In this document: piece by piece, positions 1-5,712 of the stretch
Layout: each line of letters opens with the position of its first letter
Position numbering within the stretch: the stretch's first letter is position 1
Source of the DNA: Baffinella frigidus
Taxonomy: Eukaryota > Cryptophyceae > Cryptomonadales > Baffinellaceae
DNA: 10,538 bases
Direction: 5' to 3'
Assembly (NCBI GenBank): GCA_026770585.1
Contig: MU646337.1
Location: 357,541-368,078, forward strand
The notes under the pieces: model-generated
Told to the model about the DNA's origin: nothing
The model's input: only the letters and a program-made list of their open reading frames with translations
Databases searched by the model: none
Position numbers and translations under genes: made by a program

Positions 1-37
1 CTTAGGGTTTAGAGTTAAGGGCTTGGGGTTTAGGGTT
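1..37. repeat. degenerate TTTAGGG telomere-like tract
   Basis: The window opens with several G-strand units of the TTTAGGG type, with variants (TTTAGAG, TTAAGGG, TTGGGG). The units are imperfect, so this is an old interstitial tract and not a live chromosome end. It may continue upstream of the window. Confidence 0.65.
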
Positions 38-101
38 GCAGCGTGCAGTGCAAGGTTCTCGGCGCAGCTCACACAGAATCACCGGTTGTGATCGAGGATT
101 G

Positions 102-263
102 CGTGTGGGACGGGTCTGGGTGAGCGCGCCCCTTGTTTCTAAAGTCACTTTTGCTACCGGGAATGCTTGATACCCCCACAAAAGTGGCCGATCCCTGGTA
201 CAAATAAAAAGGCGGCGTGTGTGGGTCTGGGTGAGCGTGCCCCCGAGCCTAGTCCCGCCACCT
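102..263. repeat. short duplicated segments, non-coding
   Basis: A segment with the core GGGTCTGGGTGAGCG followed by GCCCC occurs at about 113-132 and again at about 222-244, an offset near 110 bp. The second copy continues into a CCTAGTCCC..CACCT stretch at 248-263, which recurs at 656-671 next to the P1 element. I see no coding signal here. The flanking sequence to 403 is unique within the window and shows no recognisable gene. Confidence 0.5.
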
Positions 264-403
264 CATAGATTCTAGAATTGTGAGATAGAACCTTGTCGTT
301 GGATTCGTTGCGTTTTGGTGGTTGACACACCTTGAGGTGTACCGGAATTCCTTTAGATGGACGCCTGGCGAAACATAATCTACTAGGTGACGTCGGGGGC
401 GAA

Positions 404-614
404 CCACTCGAGGCTGGAAGAGGGGGTATTTTAAATGCGGGGTTGTTAAATTTAGTACCAGTCACGGGCATGCTTGGTCACGTAGCTCAAGTTATAACTT
501 GAGCTACGTGACCAAATGCCTCTATGTGTATGAAAATTACTACACATTTCTTTTCCCCCTTCACTTGTAAAAGAAGCTCTGTTTTAAAATACTCCCTCTT
601 TCAGCCTCGAGTGG
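404..614. mobile_element. 211-bp hairpin MITE-like element, copy 1 (family H)
   Basis: This is a non-autonomous element bounded by inverted termini that start CCACTCGAGGCTG and end CAGCCTCGAGTGG. The inverted match runs about 33 bp through GAGGG.GTATTTTAAA. The centre (474-515) is a perfect 42-bp palindrome with outer arms TTGGTCACGTA. A second copy lies at 7952-8161; the left 70 bp of the two copies differ at only 3 positions. Flanking dinucleotides are AA on both sides here and TA on both sides of copy 2, which fits a 2-bp target duplication but is weak evidence. No open frame of note lies inside. Family affiliation is unknown; the terminal structure suggests a cut-and-paste DNA transposon derivative. 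Confidence 0.85.
474..515. repeat. perfect 42-bp palindrome (core of hairpin element copy 1)
   Basis: Two 21-bp arms meet with no spacer. The outer part of each arm is TTGGTCACGTA and the inner part is GCTCAAGTTA. The outer part is shared with the palindrome at 8022-8063, but the inner part is not. DNA of this kind can extrude as a cruciform, or fold as a long RNA hairpin if transcribed. Confidence 0.97.
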
Positions 615-671
615 AAGAGTCACGGATGGCTGGTGGTTGAGAATCGCGCCCCCGAACCTAGTCCCTTCACC

Positions 672-792
672 TACAGGGGTACCTCGCTCTTAAGAAATCG
701 CCCCCCCCCAGGACCCTACAGTAGGACCATGCCTAGGGCCCTATGATGGTCCTAGGGAGGTGGCGGTTTCTTATGAGCGAGGTACCCCTGTA
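672..792. mobile_element. Family P inverted-repeat element, copy P1
   Basis: This 121-bp element, counting its flanking TA dinucleotides, begins TACAGGGGTACCTCGCTC and ends with the reverse complement. Nearly the whole length folds into one hairpin, with C-rich and G-rich inner arms around a CCTAGGGCCC core. The ends CAGGGGTACCTCG plus a TA duplication resemble the pogo/Tigger branch of Tc1/mariner elements (Tigger1 termini begin CAGGCATACCTCG). It carries no transposase, so it would have been moved in trans. Orientation class 1, judged by the inner arm with a CCTACAGTAGGACC string, shared with P5 and P6. A paralogous stretch without the insertion lies at about 256-275 (CACCTCATAGATT). Confidence 0.9.
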
Positions 793-935
793 ATAGATTG
801 TAGCCTGGCTTTGCGTTCGAGCCTTCTTGTACGTTTGGTCAATTTGAACGGATAAGTTGCCCGATCAGGGCAACTCTCTCTGGTCCTAATCGACTTTTTG
901 AAACGAACTCGGTAGGTCAACTTTGGAGTCCTTAT
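793..935. other. unique spacer with a small hairpin
   Basis: No gene is visible. A 7-bp stem with a 5-nt loop (GTTGCCC/GGGCAAC) lies at 856-874. The stretch runs into the first unit of the tandem array at about 936. Confidence 0.4.
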
Positions 936-1076
936 CGTTGACTTATGTCCCTACACCCTTAACCCCAAACCCTAAAACCTAGGGGCCTCCTGATCAAGCA
1001 CATGGACGTAGTTATCCGGCGGTGCATTCTAGGGTCTAGGCCCCCTATGGCCTACCGTAAATACCGTAGGCTCAAC

Positions 1077-1197
1077 TACAGGGGTACCTCGCTCATAAGA
1101 AACCGCCCCCCCCCTAGGACCACCGCAGGGCCCTAGGCATAGGCTTACTGTAGGGTCCTAGGGGAGCGTGGTTTCTTATGTGCGAGGTACCCCTGTA
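1077..1197. mobile_element. Family P inverted-repeat element, copy P2
   Basis: This is a 121-bp copy with the TACAGGGGTACCTCGCTCAT terminus at the left and its reverse complement at the right, flanked by TA on both sides. The right arm has small changes (TATGTGCGAGG for TATGAGCGAGG). Orientation class 2, as P3, P4 and P7. It sits inside unit 1 of the tandem array, between CTCAAC-TA and TA-CCTGAATTTAG. The matching site in unit 3 (1568-1569) is uninterrupted, so insertion at a TA is seen directly. Confidence 0.92.
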
Positions 1198-1344
1198 CCT
1201 GAATTTAGCCGTAACTAAAAGCTGACCTCTGTCTCCGTCTTTTTCAGGGGCCTTCTAATCAAGCACTCAGACGTGCTCATCCGGCGGTATATCGGGGGGT
1301 CTAGCCCCCCGGTGGCCTACAGTAGTCAACACCGTAGGCTTAAC

Positions 1345-1353
1345 TACACTGTA
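1345..1353. mobile_element. putative excision footprint of a family P-like element
   Basis: At the position where unit 1 holds P2 and unit 3 has a plain TA, unit 2 reads TA-CACTG-TA. This equals two target TAs with CA from a left end (CAGG) and CTG from a right end (CCTG). Tc1-type elements are known to leave the TA duplication plus a few terminal bases on excision. The alignment with the neighbouring units is seen in the sequence; the excision reading is inference. Confidence 0.6.
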
Positions 1354-1410
1354 CCCTGAATTTACGCCGTTGTCACAAACGTTGACTTCTGTCTCCGTCT
1401 TTTTCCCTAC

Positions 1411-1465
1411 ACCCTTAACCCCAAACCCCAAACCCTGTACCCTAAACCCTAAACCCTCAACCCTA
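1411..1465. repeat. interstitial CCCTAAA-type tract
   Basis: C-strand units CCCTTAA, CCCCAAA, CCCTAAA and CCCTCAA lie in tandem within unit 3 of the larger array. A shorter version is at about 957-985 in unit 1. The mixture of variants indicates age. Confidence 0.75.
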
Positions 1466-1710
1466 GGGGCCTTCTGGTCAAGCACTCAGACGTTCTCATC
1501 CGGCGGTGCATCGGGGGGTCATACCGTAGTCAATACCGTAGGCTTAACTAAATACTGTAGGCCTAACTACCCTGCATTTAGGCCGTTAACCTAAAAAAAA
1601 TTGACCTCTGTCTCCGTCTTCTTTTTCAGGGGCCTTCTGAGTAAGCACTAGGACGTATCGAGAAGGTTACCGTGCACGCAAGTTCACCTCTGTCCCCGTC
1701 TCGCCATCTG

Positions 1711-1821
<111 letters not shown>

Positions 1822-1893
1822 AGGGGCCTTCTGATCAAGCATTCAGACGTTCTCATCCGGCAGTGCATCGGGGGAAGAGGGGGGGGGGTCCCC

Positions 1894-1937
1894 GTAGGGA
1901 TCGAACAGGACGGAAACGTCTCCTTTAAGTGATCCAC
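1894..1937. repeat. 45-bp direct repeat, left copy
   Basis: GTAGGGATCGAACAGGACGG followed by an AAACGT.TCCTT.AAGTGATCCA stretch recurs at 2242-2286, about 348 bp away, with a few differences. The pair brackets two adjacent hairpins. Confidence 0.85.
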
Positions 1938-2087
1938 CCACCAACCCTCACGGCTTGGGCAAATCGACGATTTTCGATTCGGGATTTCAGGGGGGTTGAA
2001 GTTGGAATCCGACTTCAACGGCTCCAATTCCCCTTGAAATCGGGAAATCGAAAATCGTCGATTTGCCCAAGCCGTGAGGGTTGGTGG
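1938..2087. mobile_element. 150-bp hairpin element
   Basis: The outer 42 bp of each side (1938-1979 and 2046-2087) are perfect reverse complements, starting CCACCAACCCTCACGG. The middle continues as an imperfect hairpin through GGATTTCA.GGGG and TTGAAGT..GGA. Both strands therefore show the same translated string (LTAWANRRFSI), which explains the overlapping frames here without a gene. No target duplication is obvious because a second hairpin abuts directly at 2088. The perfect arms suggest recent formation or conversion. It is probably a MITE of unknown family. Confidence 0.85.
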
Positions 2088-2237
2088 ACACACCGGACTT
2101 CGAAGGGATTTCGAGTAACCCCTTAGCGATACGACCTAGGACCCTACCGTAGGCAACCCGTAGGGGCATAGGGGGTTTCCTACGGATAAGGTAACGGAAA
2201 CTCGGGCCCGAAAATCCCTTCGTAGTCCGCTGTGTGG
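2088..2237. repeat. second, imperfect inverted repeat abutting the 150-bp hairpin
   Basis: Arms of about 25 bp (CACACCGGACTTCGAAGGGA at 2089-2108 against CCCTTCGTAGTCCGCTGTG at 2217-2235) pair with a few mismatches. The middle holds CCTAGGACCCTACCGTAGG, a string very like the core of family P. It may be a third, older palindromic element. Confidence 0.65.
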
Positions 2238-2241
2238 GATG

Positions 2242-2286
2242 GTAGGGATCGAACAGGACGGAAACGTGTCCTTCAAGTGATCCATC
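2242..2286. repeat. 45-bp direct repeat, right copy
   Basis: This matches 1894-1937 at about 90%. The copies flank 300 bp made of two palindromes, which could reflect a duplicated target, a collapsed repeat unit or a composite element. Confidence 0.85.
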
Positions 2287-2298
2287 CTTTAGGTCCTT

Positions 2299-2418
2299 TA
2301 CAGGGGTACCTCGCTCATAAGAAACCGACCACCCCCCTAGGACCACCATAGGGCCCTAGATAGGCCTACTGTAGGGTCCTACGGCGATGCGGTTTCTTAT
2401 GAGCGAGGTACCCCTGTA
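2299..2418. mobile_element. Family P inverted-repeat element, copy P3
   Basis: 120 bp including a TA on both sides, orientation class 2. The inner arms are less C- and G-pure than in other copies (CCGACCACCCC against GGCGATGCGG), so this copy is somewhat older or has a damaged stem. The left flank GTCCTT is part of a CTTTAGGTCCTTTA string; the right flank is the start of the palindromic element at 2421. Confidence 0.9.
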
Positions 2419-2420
2419 CA

Positions 2421-2658
2421 CCCCACGTAGGCGTAGCCGGAGTAGACGTGACTTGCTGGGGATAAAGATAATCACCCCTTAGGCGTAGCCGGAGTGACTT
2501 TACACAAGTCACGTCTACTCCGGCTACAGGGGTACCTCGCTCATAAGAAACCGCCCCCCCCCTAGGACCACCGTAGGGCCCTAGGCATAGGCCTACTGTA
2601 GGGTCCTACGGGGGGGCGGTTTCTTATGAGCGAGGTACCCCTGAATGCCTACGTGGGG
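2421..2658. mobile_element. palindromic element split by P4 (nested insertion)
   Basis: The left arm 2421-2455 (CCCCACGTAGGC, then GTAGCCGGAGTAGACGTGAC, then TTG) is matched in reverse complement by 2505-2526 plus 2646-2658, with copy P4 sitting between the two pieces of the right arm. Removing P4 leaves an element of about 119 bp with arms near 35 bp. A partial extra copy of the arm (AGGCGTAGCCGGAGTGACTT) lies in the loop at 2481-2500. Family unknown. Confidence 0.8.
2525..2645. mobile_element. Family P inverted-repeat element, copy P4
   Basis: 121 bp, orientation class 2, with a near-ideal hairpin. The left target base pair is TA and the right is now AA. The uninterrupted opposite arm of the host palindrome reads, in the same direction, CCGGCTACGCCTACG, against a reconstructed CCGGC-TA-TGCCTACG here. 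The insertion point and 2-bp duplication are therefore confirmed internally, with one later point change in the right TA. Confidence 0.93.
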
Positions 2659-2680
2659 TTGATCCCAGAGTGACGGCCCC

Positions 2681-2763
2681 AGGGCGCACTTCCAAAAGTG
2701 GACCCGGGTCGTCTAAGTGGACCGGTCGTTCAACTGGCGATGCAAGGGTGTGAGGACGGACCC
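2681..2763. repeat. spacer with a segment repeated at 2939
   Basis: AGGGCGCACTTCCAAAAGTG followed by GACCCG.GTCG resembles AGGGCGCGCC-AAAAGTGGAC followed by CCGTCTCG at 2941-2968. The copies flank P5. No coding signal is visible. Confidence 0.5.
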
Positions 2764-2884
2764 TACAGGGGTACCTCGCTCATAAGAAACCGCCCCCCCC
2801 TAGGACCCTACAGTAGGACCATGCCTAGGGCCCTATGATGGTCCTAGGGGGGTGGCGGTTTCTGATGAGCGTAGTACCCCTGTA
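2764..2884. mobile_element. Family P inverted-repeat element, copy P5
   Basis: 121 bp flanked by TA on both sides, orientation class 1. Its inner sequence is nearly the same as P1 (CCTACAGTAGGACCATGCC, ATGATGGTCCTAGG), so P1 and P5 are closest relatives. The right terminus has changes in the outer arm (GAGCGTAGTACCCC for GAGCGAGGTACCCC). Confidence 0.92.
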
Positions 2885-2992
2885 GGACGGGCCCGCCTCG
2901 GGTGGGGGGAGAAGTTGTTTATGTAGACATTAGGCTTGCCAGGGCGCGCCAAAAGTGGACCCGTCTCGAAAGTCCACGCCGTGGGGTTGACT

Positions 2993-3064
2993 AGGAGAGA
3001 AGAGGACGGGGTGGTGCGTGGCGTTGTTGGAGAGAAAAGGACGGGGTGGTGTGTGGCGTCGTTG
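2993..3064. repeat. two tandem copies of a 35-36-bp unit
   Basis: GGAGAGAAGAGGACGGGGTG plus GTGCGTGGCGTTGTT is followed directly by a copy with four or so differences. The purine-rich sequence around it gives a short open frame, which I do not regard as a gene. Confidence 0.85.
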
Positions 3065-3123
3065 CTGGTTGATTTGAAAGTGAGCGAACGGCCACGCGAG
3101 GAGTTTAGAGGGTGTGTGTGTCC

Positions 3124-3343
3124 TACAGGGGTATCTTGAATAAAGAACCCGAACGCTTCCTGGGACCGCCCTATTCCCTTAAGTGGCCAGTAGGCTCATA
3201 CGCCCTACCGTAGGGCCCTAGGACCTGCCTAGGACCTCTGCGGGTCGTTTTCTACCCGCTGGCCGCTCGAGGGAGAATGCTAGGAGGAGGCCTACCGTAG
3301 CCCTCTATGGGGGTGCGGGTTCTTGGTTCGAGATTCCCCTGTA
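3124..3343. mobile_element. 220-bp relative of family P (element Q)
   Basis: The left end TACAGGGGTATCTTGAATAA and the reverse complement of the right end, TACAGGGGAATCTCGAACCA, both continue into AGAACCC. The termini match family P for CAGGGG.ATCT and the AAGAACC block, with TA on both sides, but the interior is longer and different. The interior holds CCTACCGTAGGGCCCTAGG and a block (3170-3232) repeated at 3359-3423. It is likely another non-autonomous member of the same pogo-like group, perhaps closer to the autonomous parent. The T-arm-like GGTTCGAGATTCC at its right end is part of the terminus, not a tRNA. Confidence 0.75.
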
Positions 3344-3356
3344 AAAGTAGACAGAT

Positions 3357-3475
3357 CCCTATCCCTTAAGTGACCAGTAGGCGCATACGCCCTACGGTAG
3401 GGTCCTAGGACCTGCCTAGGGCGAGTTAGGGTGAATATTCACCCTATGGGCACTTGAGGAATAGGGGTACATACC
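3357..3475. repeat. partial duplicate of element Q interior with weak inverted ends
   Basis: 3359-3423 repeats the interior of element Q (CCCTTAAGTG.CCAGTAGG.. through CCTAGGACCTGCCTAGG) at high identity. The stretch ends with CACTTGAGGAATAGG, an inverted match to its own start CCTATCCCTTAAGTG. An 18-bp perfect palindrome (AGGGTGAATATTCACCCT) lies at 3428-3445. This may be an internal deletion derivative of a Q-type element. Confidence 0.6.
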
Positions 3476-3592
3476 TCGCTCATAAGAACCCCCCCCCCTA
3501 GGACCCTACAGTAGGCCTATGCCTAGGGCCCTATGGTGGTCCTAGGAGGGTGGGCGTTTCTTATGAGCGAGGTACCCCTGTACAGGGATATC
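3462..3592. mobile_element. Family P inverted-repeat element, copy P6 (altered left end)
   Basis: Orientation class 1. The right end is intact (GAGCGAGGTACCCCTG-TA). The left end reads TAGGGGTACATACCTCGCTC: the CA after TA is lost and four extra bases (ATAC or equivalent) sit in the terminus. Such a copy would probably be immobile if terminal recognition is as strict as in Tc1/mariner relatives. Its right TA is also the first TA of the next element (R1), so the two elements share a boundary. Confidence 0.88.
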
Positions 3593-3669
3593 TGGGTTAC
3601 AAGAACCCAGAACTTAAGAACCCGCACCGGATTTGGGGTCTTCGTATTCTTAATTTTGTACCAGAGGGT
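3591..3669. mobile_element. left part of an R-type pogo-like element, copy R1
   Basis: It starts TACAGGGATATCTGGGTTAC, then AAGAACCCAGAACTTAAG, AACCCGCACCGGATTTGGG and TTAATTTTGT. About 80 bp match R2 at 4125-4213 closely, and the match stops at the following GGGT. The terminus resembles family P and element Q (TACAGGG.ATCT..AAGAACCC). No clear right end was found here, so this is a truncated or interrupted copy. Confidence 0.65.
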
Positions 3670-3905
3670 CCTTTAGGTCCTTGAGGTTCTTCGAGCTCCC
3701 AACATAGGGTTGCCTAGGACACGCACCTCCCTCAGATAGTACAGTAGGTCTACACTTTGTTCCTACAGGAGGATTGGTCGGCCTGGCTCTAAAAGATACA
3801 TTAAGCACGGGGGGGCTTGATGTGATCCGAAAGGACGCACGGCCTTTCTACAGAACCAGTTCCGGTGTCCGCCTATGTTGGGAGCTCGAAGGACCCAAAG
3901 GACCT
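3668..3905. repeat. CCTTTAGGTCC repeat, inverted pair
   Basis: AGGTCCTTGAGGTTCTTCGA followed by GCTCCCAACATAGG (3675-3708) is matched in reverse by CCTATGTTGGGAGCTCGAAG followed by GACCCAAAGGACCT (3872-3905). The segment between includes GGGGGCTTGATGTGATCCGA at 3812-3831, which reappears inverted near 4424-4446. On the plus strand this reads GGLDVIRKDARPFYRTS followed by WELEGPKGP, and the inverted copy reads nearly the same. It could be a remnant of a coding repeat, but the frame is short and runs on into P7. Confidence 0.65.
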
Positions 3906-3994
3906 AACGGACAAGCCAGAGGCACCCTCTCGTTGCGAACACGGACAGGCACCAAATCGAACCCTCAAAGACCTCAAGGTCCGCTCTCAGGTCG

Positions 3995-4115
3995 TACAGG
4001 GGTACCTCGCTCATAAGAAACCGCCCCCCCCCTAGGACCACAGTAGGGCACTAGGCGTATCCCTACTGTAGGGTCCTAGGGGGGGGCGGTCTCTTATGAG
4101 CGAGGTACCCCTGTA
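3995..4115. mobile_element. Family P inverted-repeat element, copy P7
   Basis: 121 bp flanked by TA on both sides, orientation class 2, with long pure C and G runs in the inner arms and one change in the right arm (GGTCTCTTATGAG). It ends nine bases before R2, while P6 ends exactly at R1, so two P copies lie next to two R copies in opposite P orientation. Confidence 0.93.
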
Positions 4116-4124
4116 CAGTAGGCC

Positions 4125-4310
4125 TACAGGGATATCTGGGCGACAAGGGCCCAGAACTCAAGAACCCGCACCGGATTTGGGATCTGCGTATGTTTAATTT
4201 TGTTCCAAAGGGTTGACTAAATCTCGCGTCTGTCAACCCTCAAGAACTAATTCAAGAACACCGACCGAGGCTCGAGCAAGGGTGTTCTCATAGCCCGGAT
4301 ATCTATTTAC
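4125..4310. mobile_element. R-type pogo-like element, copy R2, degenerate
   Basis: The left end TACAGGGATATCTGGGCGAC and following 85 bp match R1. A degenerate inverted end lies at about 4280-4310, where GGGTGTTCTCATAGCCCGGATATCT pairs partly with the left AGATATC..GGGC...AAG.ACCC pattern. If that is the right end, the element is about 186 bp. A smaller inverted pair, AGAACACC/GGTGTTCT, lies at about 4256-4289. Confidence 0.5.
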
Positions 4311-4370
4311 ACGCTGTCGTATTGAAGCGCACATGTAATTATCCACACGATGCTATCCATACCTTTATGT

Positions 4371-4598
4371 CCTTTAGGTTCTTCGAGCTCCCACTTGTTC
4401 TGTAGAAAGGCCATGCTTCCTTTCGGATCACATCAAGCCCCCCTGTTCAGAGGATCGCGGCAGAACCGGCTAAAGGGTATCCTCATCGGGCATGTGACAG
4501 CGTTCCACAACGGATTCTGAACACACACACACTCAGGATAAAGCAAGTCGGCTGAAGGCCCATATGGCACCCCATCGTTAAGCTCATAGGAGCTCCAA
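4371..4598 (-). repeat. diverged 230-300-bp repeat, copy X
   Basis: This begins with CTTTAGGTTCTTCGAGCTCC, then GTTCTGTAGAAAGGCC, CCTTTCGGATCACATCAAG and AAGTCGGCTGAAGGCCCATA, and ends CATAGGAGCTCC. The same blocks occur in the same order, more diverged, at 5407-5712 (copy Y). The first 75 bp are the inverted counterpart of 3812-3905. A CA microsatellite of about 11 bp lies at 4520-4531. Minus-strand frames in X and Y share TMG.H and a few nearby residues, which hints at a decayed coding element, but I cannot name it. Confidence 0.5.
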
Positions 4599-4837
4599 CC
4601 ACGGATACCTCAGATGTCAAACCAAACAAATGTAGAGGTTTCCCCCAATGTACAAAAGTCAGCAAAGTTGAGGGAGAGACACAGGTGGGTGTGTTTAATA
4701 AATGTCTGTAAAGCGACACTCGAACCTGAGGCGGGCCCATCTGAGCAGGTTTTTTTCGGGCCGAGGATTCCGGGATGTTGCAAGGATCTTCCGTCGACAT
4801 TTGACCCCCGTGCGGGGCCTTTTTTAGGGAGAGACCG
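4599..4837. other. intergenic stretch without recognisable content
   Basis: Moderate GC with T runs at 4749-4755 and 4820-4825. Frames on both strands stay open for 96-134 codons but overlap one another and run into known repeats, and neither shows a domain. I do not call a gene. Confidence 0.4.
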
Positions 4838-4930
4838 CTTCCCTTTAGGTCCTTTAGGTTCTTCGGGCTCCCAACATAGGCGGACACCGGAACCTGTTCC
4901 GTGATGTTCCCTTTAGGTCCTTTAGGTTAC
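4838..4930 (-). repeat. CCTTTAGGTCC repeat, further copies
   Basis: CCCTTTAGGTCCTTTAGGTT then CTTCGGGCTCCCAACATAGG and CGGACACCGGAACCTGTTCC is the reverse of the 3860-3905 segment, including a GTTCCGGTGTCCGCC block missing from copy X. A second start, CCCTTTAGGTCCTTTAGGTT, follows at 4910-4929. More partial copies lie at 5332-5375 and 5407-5445. Confidence 0.75.
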
Positions 4931-4966
4931 GAACAAAATAAAATGGCATTTTAAAAAATTGTGGGG

Positions 4967-5013
4967 AAATGATCACGTTTCCGCCCGCTAAGCGGGCGGA
5001 AACGTGATCATTT
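4967..5013. repeat. 47-bp perfect palindrome with 1-nt centre
   Basis: Arms of 23 bp, AAATGATCACGTTTCCGCCC plus GCT, and the exact reverse complement, separated by a single A. No longer inverted ends surround it and no second copy is in the window. It could be the core of an element whose arms have decayed, a cruciform-forming site, or, if transcribed, a very stable hairpin. The lack of mismatches suggests recent origin or active homogenisation. Confidence 0.97.
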
Positions 5014-5118
5014 GCTGACTTTTGGCGTGTTTCCTGGGCAATAATCCAATAATTGACTTATGAATCTGAATCTGTTCGCATGAATAGCCTCGTGTGATTG
5101 TCCCCGCGACAATTTCTA

Positions 5119-5183
5119 GATTTGATGAGATTTGATGCGATTTGATGCGAATCCAGGTTATTTTGATGCGAATCCAAGTTATT
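5119..5183. repeat. short tandem repeats of a GATTTGATGCG unit
   Basis: Three GATTTGATG.G units run into two copies of TTTTGATGCGAATCCA.GTTATT. On the minus strand this reads as ITWIRIK repeats, an artefact of the repeat. Confidence 0.85.
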
Positions 5184-5212
5184 ATCCAACGCATTCGCGC
5201 CCCGCCTTGCCA

Positions 5213-5336
5213 AGCTCTGCCTGACTAGGGTTGACCGACTATTCCCAAATTGGCATCCTGGGGTTGCGGTACAAAGCCTTCTTCTTTGGTATGAAAAACA
5301 GCCCGGTACCCCCAATTCGTGAGACGGCACCTTTAG
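5213..5336. repeat. GGGTTGAC dispersed repeat, copy G1 (diverged)
   Basis: The family reads AGCTCTGCCT, GGGTTGACCGACTATTCTC, AAGTTGACATG, CTGGGTTCGCGGTACGAATC, CGTCAACTTTGGAGCGGAAA, GAGCCCGGGCGCACCAAATT, GGTGAGCCC. This copy keeps the order with many changes (CCCAAATTGGCATCCTGGGG, AAAAACAGCCCGGTACC). The family contains an inverted pair, AAGTTGAC ... GTCAACTT. No polymerase III boxes could be established. Confidence 0.7.
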
Positions 5337-5406
5337 GTCCTTTAGGCTTTAAATGCTCCCAACTTGGCCCAACGACACGCCTTTCCGTAGAAAAGATCTG
5401 CACGAT

Positions 5407-5712
5407 CCTTGAGGTCCTTTAGGTTTTAATTTCTCCCAACATATGCCAACGACACGCTGTTCCACCATCCTTTACGAAAACAACATAGCCCAACGACACG
5501 CCCTTCCGTAGAAAGGACTGCAGAAAAAGCATTTTTGCTTTCGGATCGCGTTTAGCTCTCCAGTGCAGAGGCTCGTGAAGAGGGGATACAGGGTGGCTCT
5601 CTTGGGGTGGGTGAAGGTATGCGACACCGCTCCCATGCTCACTTACACGCACCGAACCCAAGTCAGCCTTGTTCTGAGGCTCATGGTATCCCATGGTGAA
5701 GCATAGGAGATC
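5407..5712 (-). repeat. diverged 230-300-bp repeat, copy Y
   Basis: It carries the same ordered blocks as copy X: CCTTGAGGTCCTTTAGGTTT, CTCCCAACATA, CCTTCCGTAGAAAGGACTGC, GCTTTCGGATCGCG, AAGTCAGCCTTGTTCTGAGG and CATAGGAGATCC. CCAACGACACGC occurs twice here (near 5444 and 5491) and once at 5368. The minus-strand frame is open for 111 codons without a recognisable domain, so a decayed coding repeat is possible but not established. Confidence 0.5.

Noticed and set aside
672-792. Family P hairpins as transcription terminators
   Set aside because: Stems of about 55 bp repeated seven times with TA duplications fit transposons; no gene ends beside them and no T run follows.
3285-3300. Dinoflagellate spliced-leader start (CCGTAGCC)
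   Set aside because: Only eight bases match, and the rest of the spliced-leader sequence is not present.
3320-3343. tRNA-like T arm (GGTTCGAGATTCC)
   Set aside because: It lies in the inverted terminus of element Q, has an inverted counterpart at the other end, and no cloverleaf can be built around it.
3774-4016. Plus-strand frame of 80 codons
   Set aside because: It runs into the P7 element, and its recognisable part is a dispersed repeat.
4483-4887. Minus-strand frame of 134 codons
   Set aside because: It spans the dispersed repeats at both ends, overlaps an open plus-strand frame, and shows no domain or biased codon use.
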